Assembly: GCF_000383875.1 (NCBI RefSeq) | Contig: NZ_KB912892.1 | Span: 1 to 42,261, forward strand | Reading direction: 5' to 3' | DNA length: 42,261 nucleotides | DNA from: Caldibacillus debilis DSM 16016 | GTDB taxonomy: Bacteria; Bacillota; Bacilli; Bacillales; Caldibacillaceae | Shown: one piece after another, positions 7,279 to 15,085 of the stretch | Position numbering within the stretch: position 1 is the first letter of the stretch | How the letters are laid out: every line of letters starts with the position of its first letter | Program-made: the position numbers and the translations under genes | The notes under the pieces: generated by a model | Told to the model about the DNA's origin: nothing | Databases searched by the model: none | Seen by the model: only the letters and a program-made list of their open reading frames with translations

Positions 7279-9084
7279 TTATTTCTTTTTATCTTTAAAA
7301 TAATCGCTCCGAATGACCAGGTCGGCGACGGTTAAATCCGGGTAATTTTCCGGCAGCGGGGTGATCTTGTCCCGCGTGATCAAAATCCCTTCGTCGGCGT
7401 AGTCGCCTTTCGGGATGACGGCCTTGCCGTCCTCTTGCAATAACAAGTTTTTGCCCATCATATAATAGGTCTTTTCCTTTTCGATCCCCATGAGATCGGC
7501 GACCGTCGGCAGGATGTCGATTTGGCCGCCGATGGTGTCGATGACCTTCGGTTCCATGCCCGGATGATAGATGATGAAAGGAATCTGCATAAAGGAACGG
7601 ACCCATTCCTCATCGCTGATCTCCCTTTTCAGCCACTTTTCCACTTCCCCTTTGTCCTTTTGGAAAAGTCCGTCATGATCGCCGTAGATGACGATGAGGG
7701 AATCATCCAACAGCCCTCTTTCCTCCAATCCTTTTATGAAAAGGGCGATGGACTCGTCCATGTAGCGGATCGATTGCAAATAATTGCCGATCGGCGTATT
7801 CTCCAGTTCCTTCGGCAGCGAAAGCGACTGTTCTTCCTCCGGTATGGTGAAGGGGACGTGGCTGGTCAAGGTAATAATCAAGGAATAAAAAGGCTGATCG
7901 GCCTTTTCCAAAATCGGCAGCGACTGGCGGAACGTCGATTTGTCGGAAAGGCCCATCCCGATGATGTCATCCTGTTTCAAATCATCGATGGCGTAAAATT
8001 TTTCGAATCCCAAATGGGGGTATACCATGTTCCGGTTCCAAAAGGTTTCTTCATCCCCGTGGATGGCGAAGGTATGATAGCCTTTCTCCCGGAGCAGTTT
8101 GGCCAACGAATGGTAAGTGTTGTTGGGAAAGCGGAAGAAGGTCGCCCCCTGTTTCACCGGATACAGGGACGTCTGTGTCAGTAGTTCGGCGTCGGAACTG
8201 TTCCCTTCGACCGTCTGCGGATAGATGTTGGAAAAATACATGCCGTCTTTGACGATCCTGTTCAGGAAGGGGGTGATTTCCTGGCCGTTCACCTTTTGGT
8301 TCAGCACGAAGGCTTGAAAGGACTCGACCTGTATAAAAATGAGATTTTTATTCTTTCCGATGCCGAAATAAGGGGATTGCCCTTCGTTTTTTTCCTCCCG
8401 GTTTTTTTCGGCAAACCACGTTTGAATCTGTTTCTTCTCCTGTTCGCTCAATTCTTTGGTTTGCCAATCGGTGATCACATTGTAAAGGTCGATCACGTGA
8501 TGCCCGACGATGCCGTAGGCCTTCACCGCATCCAAGGCGTCCATCGTGCGGAAGGGCATATTGTCGATCCAGACGACTTTAACCGGTTTGGCCGCTGCAA
8601 AGAGACATCCTCCGAGAAGGAGCAGGGCGGCGAGTTTGATATTTCCTGGCCCTGAATGCCTTTGCATAAAAACCGGTTTAAAAAGAAGCAGAAGGTCAAG
8701 AAAAAATAGGATGTGCAACGGATGCAGCAAATACAAGACGCTTCCGCCCAGCCCGTTCAAGTTCGTGACCTGATATAAAGTGAAAAATTTCAGGGGAGTA
8801 TGGAAATAGCTCATGTACAGCGTTTCGGCAAGCAAAAAAACGGACAGGCAAAAATCGACAATATACAGGCCGATCTTTCGCGCTTGCAGCGTAAAAAAAG
8901 AAAAGATCCCGTAAATCGCCAAAATGGTGCCAAAGGTAACCAGGAAAGCCCCTTGGGTAAAAACGAGCCCGTTCAACAGATGAACCATAATAAACTTTAA
9001 AAATATGCAAACGGCTAATAGGATGGACAACCATTCGGGAGGAAAGTGGATTTGCTGCAAGGCCGTTTCAATTTTCCCCTTCAT
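7279..9084 (-). CDS. LTA synthase family protein (membrane sulfatase-fold phosphoglycerol transferase)
   Basis: A 601-residue protein with five N-terminal membrane segments (about 17-165) and an extracellular sulfatase-fold domain (about 245-585), the layout of LtaS, YfnI, YqgS and YvgJ. These enzymes move glycerol phosphate from phosphatidylglycerol to a glycolipid or growing lipoteichoic acid chain outside the membrane. The metal-site glutamate is in LIFIQVESFQ (Glu254) and the IYGDHDGL motif near 470 provides further metal ligands. The nucleophile position, Thr in GKTSDSE of classical LtaS, is here Ser296 in EGNSSDAE. ATG at 9084 follows GGAGGA. Whether it is a primase, a polymerase or a transferase for another polymer cannot be decided. 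Confidence 0.88.
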   Translation of the reverse strand: MKGKIETALQQIHFPPEWLSILLAVCIFLKFIMVHLLNGLVFTQGAFLVTFGTILAIYGIFSFFTLQARKIGLYIVDFCLSVFLLAETLYMSYFHTPLKFFTLYQVTNLNGLGGSVLYLLHPLHILFFLDLLLLFKPVFMQRHSGPGNIKLAALLLLGGCLFAAAKPVKVVWIDNMPFRTMDALDAVKAYGIVGHHVIDLYNVITDWQTKELSEQEKKQIQTWFAEKNREEKNEGQSPYFGIGKNKNLIFIQVESFQAFVLNQKVNGQEITPFLNRIVKDGMYFSNIYPQTVEGNSSDAELLTQTSLYPVKQGATFFRFPNNTYHSLAKLLREKGYHTFAIHGDEETFWNRNMVYPHLGFEKFYAIDDLKQDDIIGMGLSDKSTFRQSLPILEKADQPFYSLIITLTSHVPFTIPEEEQSLSLPKELENTPIGNYLQSIRYMDESIALFIKGLEERGLLDDSLIVIYGDHDGLFQKDKGEVEKWLKREISDEEWVRSFMQIPFIIYHPGMEPKVIDTIGGQIDILPTVADLMGIEKEKTYYMMGKNLLLQEDGKAVIPKGDYADEGILITRDKITPLPENYPDLTVADLVIRSDYFKDKKK

Positions 9085-9164
9085 ACGTGTATCCTCCGGT
9101 TTTCCAGATTTTCCTTTGATCCTCGGGCATTTCGAAAAGAAGTTGTTCCCTTGATAAAAATTGC

Positions 9165-9191
9165 CGTTTCTCTAAATTTAAAGAAGAAACG
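9165..9191. other. Inverted repeat upstream of the LTA-synthase-like gene
   Basis: CGTTTCT (9165-9171) and AGAAACG (9185-9191) flank a 13-base AT-rich spacer, about 80 bases before the LTA-synthase-like start. It could be an operator or an mRNA hairpin; no promoter could be placed around it with confidence. Confidence 0.35.
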
Positions 9192-9273
9192 ACAACCCGA
9201 CTGAGAAGACCAGACCGGCATCTCCCGAACCGGACGACCGGAACCAAATTTTTCCGTTTCACCGGTTTACACT

Positions 9274-10293
9274 TTAATAGTATATAAAAACTAATATAAC
9301 AAAGCAAACGATCATCGACAGGATCCCGATGGGGACGCCGTATCTGGCCCACTCCCTGCTGGTGATATTCAGTCTCCCGGCGGCGACGATGTTCGGAATA
9401 TTTCCGGGGATCAGCATGCCTCCGCTGATGATCAGCCCCAGCAAAATGGATTGGATCGTCCGGTCCTCCATCAGCGGGCTGATTTCCGCGGCGGCCAAGG
9501 TGGCGTTATCCAAAGTGGCGGAAATGATGTTTATCCAATACAGGATCAGAGGATTCAGTCCCACCAAATATTCTTTAATAAACGGCTCAAAGCCGGCGCC
9601 GAGCAGCGTCAGCCCCGCGACAAACAAATAGATTTTTGCCGTCCGCAGGAAGATGGCCTTATAGCTTTCCGACAGGGGGCCGGCATCCAGCCCATCGGCA
9701 GATTCGGCCGGGCGGATGAGAACCGCCGCCAAAATGCCGTACAAGACAACCGCGGGAATGACAAACATGCCGACCAAATCGATCAAATAAAAAAACTCCG
9801 CATCCAATTTGCTGACGGTGATCGTCGACAGCGGCTCCCCGATCGGAGTCAACGCCGCGCCGAGGCCGATGGAAAAACAGGCAAAGATGGTGAACAGGAT
9901 TTCGGATTTTCGGTCGTAGCGCACCACGCTGGCAACCAATACGAGCACCAGGGCGGCGATGATGGCGGTGATCACGCTAGCGACCAGCCCCAAAACGATA
10001 ACGACAAGGGCGATAAAAACGCCGGAGGGCAATTTTTGTTGTACGAATAAAATGGCTTTTTCCAAAGGGGAACGGAACCATTTAAAGAGCAGCCCGGAAA
10101 CGAGAACGGCGGCCGTAATATGGACCGGATCTTCGAGGGCTTTCCGGAGCAGTTCTTCGGAAAATGCATCGCTGACAAAAACGGAAATGATCCCCATGAC
10201 GAACAAAAATATTTCCAGATTCGCCTCCACTTTGTGAACCGTAAAAGGCAGGACGAGCACAAGCAATAAAATGATCATCAAGCCGATCATCAT
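9274..10293 (-). CDS. DUF1646 family membrane permease
   Basis: A 340-residue, very hydrophobic protein with about ten membrane segments, recognisable as the DUF1646 family (putative ion or anion permeases related to the ArsB/NhaD-type transporter superfamily). Repeated family blocks are visible: GLGAALTPIGEPLSTITVSK in the first half and ISATLDNATLAAAEISPLM followed by GGMLIPGNIPNIVAAGRLNI in the second. The substrate is unknown. The start is set at the first of two ATG codons (10293, 10290) because GGAGATGAGG lies just upstream; an in-frame ATG at 10425 would add 44 residues with no hydrophobic or family character. It is transcribed in the same direction as the downstream LTA-synthase-like gene, 189 bp away. 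Confidence 0.8.
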   Translation of the reverse strand: MMIGLMIILLLVLVLPFTVHKVEANLEIFLFVMGIISVFVSDAFSEELLRKALEDPVHITAAVLVSGLLFKWFRSPLEKAILFVQQKLPSGVFIALVVIVLGLVASVITAIIAALVLVLVASVVRYDRKSEILFTIFACFSIGLGAALTPIGEPLSTITVSKLDAEFFYLIDLVGMFVIPAVVLYGILAAVLIRPAESADGLDAGPLSESYKAIFLRTAKIYLFVAGLTLLGAGFEPFIKEYLVGLNPLILYWINIISATLDNATLAAAEISPLMEDRTIQSILLGLIISGGMLIPGNIPNIVAAGRLNITSREWARYGVPIGILSMIVCFVILVFIYY

Positions 10294-10479
10294 CTTTTCC
10301 TCATCTCCATAAAAACCTTTCTTCCGTTTTCGGAAAGGGCTGATTCGCGGAATGAAAAAGAAAACCCCGTTTCCCAAAGAAACAAGCGGGAGAACGGCCG
10401 TTTCATTCCCTGTTAATTCAACCATACCAAAAAACGCCTTCTCCGTCTAATCCTCATGGTCACTTCTCCTTCACATCAG

Positions 10480-10509
10480 ATTTGCGGAATCCTTCAGCGA
10501 TTCGCAAAT
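10480..10509. other. Inverted repeat upstream of the DUF1646 gene
   Basis: ATTTGCGGAATC (10480-10491) and GATTCGCAAAT (10499-10509) form a stem with one unpaired base, about 190 bases before the DUF1646 start. It may be an operator or an RNA hairpin. The rest of 10510-10825 is GC-rich and shows no coding signature or RNA I can name. Confidence 0.35.
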
Positions 10510-10825
10510 TGATTTCGTGAGGCGCCCCGCTTCTGTTAAAGGTGATGGGCGGGCGCTCCCGTGAACGGGGGCCTTCGCTTTTTGGCCGGCGGAAGGAGCC
10601 GATCCCGAACAAAATTTTCCCCCGTCGGATGCCGGATCCGAATGAGGCCTTCGCCGGGGGCGCCATGTTTCGGGCGGCCGAATCGGGAATTTCCTCCGGC
10701 CGGATCCGGAGTCTCGTACCGCAAAAACCCCTGCGGCATAGTTCTTGCAGTAGAATGAACAATTTTTTCCTGCCGCCGGCTCCGATTCCTGCACCTCCCG
10801 GCCCGCGGCTGAAAAAGGCAAAAAA

Positions 10826-10860
10826 ACGCCCGGAAATTCAAATCTTCCGGGCGGTCCGCC
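10826..10860 (-). terminator. Rho-independent terminator downstream of the ROK kinase gene
   Basis: On the minus strand CCGCCCGGAA pairs with TTCCGGGCG around gatttgaat and is followed by TTTTTTT. It lies about 210 bases past the end of the ROK kinase gene, so the kinase transcript would carry a long 3' untranslated region containing the repeats at 10935-11090. Confidence 0.8.
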
Positions 10861-10934
10861 ATCCTTCCTTGTCTTCAGCCATCTTGTCCCAAAGCGGCAG
10901 CGGCGTTTGGGGAAATGGCCGATACGGCACTTTT

Positions 10935-11090
10935 CCTTCAATCCTTCCATCGGTTTGTTCCAAGGGTTGGTGGCCCGGCCAAGATCCGCCCTGCGGCTTT
11001 TCCCTGCCTTCAACCTTTGCTCCAAGGCTCCCTTGGAATGCAAATATTCCCTTCCTGTAACCCTCGCCTTCAACCGGCTTGTTCCAAGGC
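10935..11090 (-). repeat. Three degenerate copies of the 3' end of the ROK kinase gene
   Basis: The last codons of the kinase plus following bases (GCCTTGGAACAAGCCGGTTG, then AAGGC; 11061-11090) recur in altered form at 11002-11028 (GAGCCTTGGAGCAAAGGTTG then AAGGC) and 10935-10967 (CCTTGGAACAAACCGATGG with AAGG after it). Spacing is about 60-65 bp. This suggests old partial duplications of the gene tail rather than a functional element. Confidence 0.5.
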
Positions 11091-11951
11091 CCGCTTGGCC
11101 AAAACGAGCCCGCCGACGATGCCGGAATCGCCCCGCAGACCGGGACTTACGATATAATCGGAAATCTTTTCATCGACGGCCGGAGCGGTGATATATCCGT
11201 TGATCATCTCCCGGACATGCCGGCGGATGAGCGGGAAGATGGCTGCCTGATTGGACACGCCTCCGCCGATGATGATTTTTTCCGGCATCAGGATCATGGT
11301 GTATTGGACAACGGCCTGGGCAAGATAATAGGCCTCCAGCTCCCACACCTTCTTCTCGTCCGCCAGCTCCGCTCCCTTCCTGCCCCAGCGTTTTTCAATG
11401 GCCGGACCGGAGGCAAGCCCCTCCAAACAGTCCCGATGGAAAGGGCATATGCCTTCGAAGGGGTCGTCCGGCGACTTGCGGACGATAATATGCCCCATTT
11501 CCGGGTGGGACATCCCTTCCAGCAATTCCCCGCGGAAAACGGCTCCTGCGCCAATGCCCGTTCCCACGGTCACATAGAGGCATGAATCCGCATCTTTGCC
11601 CGCGCCATATACATATTCCCCCAATACGGCGGCATTGACGTCGGTGGTAAATCCGCAAGGCACCTCCAGAGCGTCCTGAAGCGTTTGCAAAAACGGATAG
11701 TTTTGCCAGGGAATCTTCGGGGTCTTCAAAATATGGCCGTATGTCGGGCTGTTTTTCTTCACGTCGATGGGGCCGAAGGAGCCGATGCCCAATGCGCTGA
11801 TCTTTTCTTTCCGAAAAAAGGCGATGACTTCCGGGATGGTTTCGTCCGGCGTCCGCGTCGGTATCGTGATCCGGTCTAAGATCTTTCCGTCCTCCGTCCC
11901 GATGGCGCAAACGAATTTGGTTCCTCCCGCTTCGATGGATCCGAGCAACAT
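11070..11951 (-). CDS. ROK family sugar kinase (fructokinase-like)
   Basis: A 293-residue ROK-family kinase that resembles the fructokinase YdhR/GmuE of B. subtilis. The N-terminal SIEAGGTKFVCAIG is the phosphate-binding loop. TVGTGIGAGAVFRGELLEG is the second ATP-binding segment, and HPEMGHIIVRKSPDDPFEGI followed by CPFHRDCLEGLASGPAIEKR carries the zinc-binding His/Cys set and ROK signature. The enzyme phosphorylates fructose or a related hexose with ATP in the cytoplasm. The ATG at 11951 follows GAGGAGGAA. The upstream neighbour is mannose-6-phosphate isomerase, the same pairing as gmuE/gmuF in the glucomannan locus, so fructose-6-phosphate and mannose-6-phosphate exchange is the likely setting. 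A 407-bp gap with its own terminator separates the two genes, so they may be transcribed separately. Confidence 0.88.
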   Translation of the reverse strand: MLLGSIEAGGTKFVCAIGTEDGKILDRITIPTRTPDETIPEVIAFFRKEKISALGIGSFGPIDVKKNSPTYGHILKTPKIPWQNYPFLQTLQDALEVPCGFTTDVNAAVLGEYVYGAGKDADSCLYVTVGTGIGAGAVFRGELLEGMSHPEMGHIIVRKSPDDPFEGICPFHRDCLEGLASGPAIEKRWGRKGAELADEKKVWELEAYYLAQAVVQYTMILMPEKIIIGGGVSNQAAIFPLIRRHVREMINGYITAPAVDEKISDYIVSPGLRGDSGIVGGLVLAKRALEQAG

Positions 11952-12205
11952 GGCGAATGTTCCTCCTCTTCCTCAATGTATTCATTATGGGCGGCCCGGG
12001 CGCCGGACCGCCTGGAATTTGCACGCGGCTTTCCGCATCCGGAGAACCGCGCGCGGATGATCGTACAAAAACCGTTCATTCCTTCGGTGATTCGGGCAAC
12101 CGTTCCCTCGTCAAGGGCGAAAACGGGAATGGCCGCCAGAAGAATTCCGCCCGGTTCACCTCCCCGCTTTCCCGCGGATGGAGGATTCAGGAAGCGGCGT
12201 CAGGC

Positions 12206-12229
12206 AAAAAGGCCCCTATTGCGAGGGCC
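12206..12229 (-). terminator. Terminator of the mannose-6-phosphate isomerase gene
   Basis: On the minus strand GGCCC-tcgcaata-GGGGCC is followed by TTTTTG, about 130 bases after the manA stop. The rest of 11952-12358 holds only the kinase ribosome binding site and GC-rich sequence. Confidence 0.7.
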
Positions 12230-12358
12230 GGATTCCGCCCGGGCAGCAAGCCGGATTCCGCCTTAACCGTTGGACGCATACCTCCCAAACCAACGCGGAA
12301 TCTGTTCCGATGCCGCGGCCGGAGAGAAATCCCCGGAACACCGGGAATGTCATGCGCG

Positions 12359-13309
12359 TCAAGGATGGGACACGATCCACTCCATCTTTCCTTCCGTACG
12401 GAAGCTTTGGACGGGATTCGGCAAGATGAAATGGTCGCCCTTTTTCAAGGGGAAGCTTTTGTCCCCGACCGTCACACTGCCGCTCCCGCCGATGACGCTC
12501 ACCAGGAGATAGGGCGCCGTTTTCGGGAATTCCCCTTCCCCGGAGATCTCCCATTTATAAACGGAAAAATATTCGGAGCGGATGAAACAGGTGATGGCGG
12601 CCCCTTCATGGGCTTCCTTTTCGAAATGCAAATCGTGGTCCCGGTGGGGAACCGTGATCACATCCAATGCCTTGTCCAAATGCAGTTCCCGCTTGTTTCC
12701 CTTTTCGTCGGTCCGGTCATAGTCGTACACCCGGTAGGTCGTATCGGAACTTTGCTGGGTTTCCAAAACGAGGGTCCCTTCACAGAGGGCGTGGATCGTG
12801 CCGCTTGGCACAAACAAAAAATCGCCCGGCCGGATGGGAACTCTTCGCAGCAGCCTGTCCCATTCTCCGTTTTTAATCATGTAGTCCAGCTCTTCCTTCG
12901 TCTTTGCGTGATGGCCGTAAACGAGTTCCGCCCCCGGTTTGCAATCGATAATGTACCAGCATTCGGTTTTTCCCAATTCGCCATTCTCATGGATTCCGGC
13001 GTACTCGTCATCGGGATGGACCTGAACGCTCAAGTCGCTGTTTGCGTCCAAAATCTTGGTCAACAGCGGAAAGACCTCGTTTTGGTCGTCGCCGAACAGT
13101 TCCTTCCGGTGTTTTTTCCAGAGATCGCCCAATCCCATGCCTTTATACTCGCCGTTTAACACCGTGCTCTGGCCGTGCGGATGGCCGGATATCGCCCAGC
13201 ATTCCCCGGTATGATCCGAGGGGATGGCATAACCGAACCGATCCCTTAATGCCGTCCCGCCCCATATCCGCTCTTTGAAAACCGGTTGCAAAAATATCGG
13301 TTCCATCAT
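12359..13309 (-). CDS. manA: Mannose-6-phosphate isomerase, class I
   Basis: This 316-residue cupin-fold, zinc-dependent enzyme interconverts mannose 6-phosphate and fructose 6-phosphate in the cytoplasm. The short Bacillus-type form (about 315 residues) is matched in length. Zinc ligands lie in LSVQVHPDDEYA (near residues 92-100), in GKTECWYIID (near 113-121) and in SGTIHALCEG (His near 173). The C-terminal cupin half includes GDKSFPLKKGDHFILPNP. ATG at 13309 follows AGGAGAGG. An extended -10 promoter lies about 65 bases upstream. Together with the ROK kinase downstream it would feed mannose or fructose into glycolysis; homologues include ManA, Pmi and GmuF of B. subtilis and I cannot tell which is the orthologue. 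Confidence 0.93.
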   Translation of the reverse strand: MMEPIFLQPVFKERIWGGTALRDRFGYAIPSDHTGECWAISGHPHGQSTVLNGEYKGMGLGDLWKKHRKELFGDDQNEVFPLLTKILDANSDLSVQVHPDDEYAGIHENGELGKTECWYIIDCKPGAELVYGHHAKTKEELDYMIKNGEWDRLLRRVPIRPGDFLFVPSGTIHALCEGTLVLETQQSSDTTYRVYDYDRTDEKGNKRELHLDKALDVITVPHRDHDLHFEKEAHEGAAITCFIRSEYFSVYKWEISGEGEFPKTAPYLLVSVIGGSGSVTVGDKSFPLKKGDHFILPNPVQSFRTEGKMEWIVSHP

Positions 13310-13371
13310 CCCAATCCTCTCCTAATCCTTGATGTTTCGACAAAAGTTTGCCGGCCTCTGATTCCCGTAAT

Positions 13372-13380
13372 ATTATACCA
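13372..13380 (-). promoter_or_regulatory. Extended -10 promoter of manA
   Basis: The minus strand reads TGGTATAAT (TG-n-TATAAT), about 65 bases upstream of the manA start. The -35 region is poor, as expected for an extended -10 promoter. Confidence 0.5.
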
Positions 13381-13810
13381 TTTGTGAAAGGTTCGTTTAT
13401 ATACATTTCTTTTCAATCCGGGAAAAGTAAGCCCTTTTTCTCCCCAATCTCCCCTCTTATCCGCTTTTCCTATCAATCCCTCCGGCCGGAAACCCGGCGC
13501 TCTCCTCCCGGCGACCCGTCCGAAGACCGGAGCGGCGCATTTGCTTCCGCTCTTTTTCCCGGCGGGTTACGGCGAAATCTATGAAAATGCCTGCAAAAAC
13601 CGAAGCAAAAAATTTTTCCGGAACCGACTTCCCTATTTTTGCCGATTTCTGCGGAACGGCGGAAAAAAAGCGCGGGTTTTGTTTTCCGGCCTGTCGAATT
13701 TTCGGATAATTATAGTCCGTTTTTCCTTGTTTTTGAAATGGAAGATCTAGTACTTTTTTCTCATTTTTTTAATTTTCGAAAAAAAATACGTAAAAACCCT
13801 CTTTTAACTC

Positions 13811-13839
13811 TATGAAAAAAGGACAAGTTTCAATATAAT
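13811..13839 (+). promoter_or_regulatory. Promoter of the cupin/HD-GYP gene
   Basis: TATAAT at 13834-13839 lies 17 bases after a weak TATGAA at 13811-13816 and 57 bases before the ATG. The 13381-13810 stretch upstream contains no gene I can support. Confidence 0.5.
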
Positions 13840-13895
13840 AGATTCAAAGAGCAGATATCATCTGAGTGGTTACCCTAGTCAGCGGAGGATAATGT

Positions 13896-14834
13896 ATGCA
13901 ATTTAATCAATACGGATTAGTTCTGCACAAGAACGGGGAGGCTTTGGAAAATATCTCTTATAAAGGAATACAGTTTCAATTGCTCGCTTCCTATGACGGT
14001 ACAGAAGTCATCAAACACACCTTGGATCAAGGGACAAAATGGACGATTATCTCTTCCAGCGATTGGAACGGGTTGGAATTTTTATATGTGCTGAAAGGCT
14101 CCTTGCTCGTCACGGTGGACGAAAAAAAGCTGGAAATCCATGCCGGTGACAACCTGTCATTGGCCCCGGTTAAGAAAACGTGCATCTTCGAGGCGCAAAA
14201 ACCGACGGAATTCATTTACGTATCTTCACGGCCCGTTTTCAAAAATTACACGGATCTTGTCGAACAATTGAAACAGCTGGGCATCATCGTCGAAGAAAAA
14301 GACGGTTATACGGCCGACCATTGCGTACGGATCAAGGAGTTTTCCTTAAGCATCGGAAAGATGCTGAATCTGTCGCAAAAAGAATTGTACGTCCTCCATC
14401 TCGGGTCCTTTCTCCATGATATCGGCAAGGTGAAAATCCCCGATTCCATCTTGCAAAAACCCGGAAAACTCACAAAGGAAGAATGGGACATCATCAAGAT
14501 GCATCCGATTTACGGCAGGGACATTTTGCTGGACTCCAAACTGCCGATGCTCATGCAGGCGGCAACCATCGTGGAACAGCATCACGAACGTTATGACGGG
14601 AAAGGCTATCCCTTCGGTCTGAAAGGGGAGGAAATCTCCATCGGCGCCGCCATCGTCGCCGTCGCCGACTCGTTGGATGCGATGACCACGGACCGGGTTT
14701 ACCGGAAAGCGCGAACTTGGGAAGAAGCCGTGCAGGAAATTAAGAGAGGTAGCGGAACGCTCTATAACCCCAGGGTTGTGGATGCGTTTTTAGCTATAGA
14801 ATCCAATTTAAAAAAGATGGGAGGATTTGTATGA
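13896..14834 (+). CDS. Cupin plus HD-GYP domain phosphohydrolase
   Basis: A 312-residue soluble protein with an N-terminal cupin-like barrel (about 35-110: VLKGSLLVTVDEKKLEIHAG and DNLSLAPVKKTCIF) and a C-terminal HD-GYP domain (about 135-305). HD-GYP proteins break down cyclic di-GMP or related cyclic dinucleotides. Metal and catalytic residues are present: His142, HDIGK (His174/Asp175), His203, His229/His230, the GYP signature at 237-239 and Asp258 in AVADSLDAMTTDRVYR. The cupin may sense a ligand. ATG at 13896 follows GGAGG at 7 bases. The stop TGA (14832-14834) overlaps the ATG of a 38-residue repeat peptide, so the two are translationally coupled. Substrate and signal are inferred from the family only. 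Confidence 0.88.
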   Translation: MQFNQYGLVLHKNGEALENISYKGIQFQLLASYDGTEVIKHTLDQGTKWTIISSSDWNGLEFLYVLKGSLLVTVDEKKLEIHAGDNLSLAPVKKTCIFEAQKPTEFIYVSSRPVFKNYTDLVEQLKQLGIIVEEKDGYTADHCVRIKEFSLSIGKMLNLSQKELYVLHLGSFLHDIGKVKIPDSILQKPGKLTKEEWDIIKMHPIYGRDILLDSKLPMLMQAATIVEQHHERYDGKGYPFGLKGEEISIGAAIVAVADSLDAMTTDRVYRKARTWEEAVQEIKRGSGTLYNPRVVDAFLAIESNLKKMGGFV

Positions 14835-14947
14835 AAAAACTTCTGTCTTCCGCGCTTTTGACACCGCCTGCACCGTGGGTAAACAGACATCAGCCCCCTG
14901 CTCCGTGGGTGAACAAAACTCAGCCGCCCGCACCGTGGGTGAACTGA
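14831..14947 (+). CDS. 38-residue peptide with three PPAPWVN repeats, coupled to the cupin/HD-GYP gene
   Basis: This small gene opens with ATG at 14831 inside the stop of the upstream gene (ATGA) and has a strong GGGAGG at 14819-14824, 6 bases before the start. The peptide begins MKKLLSSALLT, a short basic and hydrophobic leader, and then repeats PPAPWVN three times with a 10-residue period; the linkers are RHQ and KTQ. The last repeat ends exactly at the TGA (14945-14947). Across the three cores four of seven codons differ between copies, and every difference is a silent third-base change, strong evidence that the amino-acid sequence is selected. A terminator follows 27 bases later. I recognise no known family. 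The arrangement resembles rap-phr receptor/pheromone pairs, so a secreted or processed signalling peptide is one idea; a small protein partner of the HD-GYP enzyme is another. The leader is too short for a normal Sec signal. Confidence 0.8.
   Translation: MKKLLSSALLTPPAPWVNRHQPPAPWVNKTQPPAPWVN
14861..14944 (+). repeat. 30-bp tandem repeat encoding the PPAPWVN units
   Basis: Three cores (14864-14884, 14894-14914, 14924-14944) spaced exactly 30 bp apart encode identical heptapeptides through different codons: CCG/CCC, CCT/CCC, GCA/GCT and GTA/GTG. The linkers vary more freely. Confidence 0.9.
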
Positions 14948-14974
14948 GAAGCATCCAAGAGGGACTTCATATAA

Positions 14975-15019
14975 GGAAAACTGCCCGGAAGCCATATGGC
15001 CCGGGCAGTTTTCCTTTTT
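14975..15019 (+). terminator. Rho-independent terminator after the repeat peptide
   Basis: GGAAAACTGCCCGG pairs with CCGGGCAGTTTTCC around a 12-base loop and is followed by TTTTTCCC. It closes the HD-GYP/peptide transcript and could also stop the converging ABC exporter transcript. Confidence 0.9.
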
Positions 15020-15085
15020 CCCATCCCGCGCAAATCGTGCCGGCCCCTTTCCGGTGTCCGGCGCTTCCGGCACACCGGAAAATGT

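Noticed and set aside
10471-11073. Several overlapping reading frames in the GC-rich stretch after the ROK kinase
   Set aside because: They overlap on both strands, lack ribosome binding sites, and span a terminator and the kinase tail repeats, so open frames are explained by high GC.
11957-13159. A 400-residue plus-strand reading frame opposite manA
   Set aside because: It lies antisense to a clear mannose-6-phosphate isomerase, has no ribosome binding site or family motifs, and its composition is that expected opposite a GC-rich gene.
14831-14947. The repeat peptide as a leader-peptide attenuator
   Set aside because: A terminator follows at once and the next genes converge from the other strand, so there is no downstream gene to attenuate.
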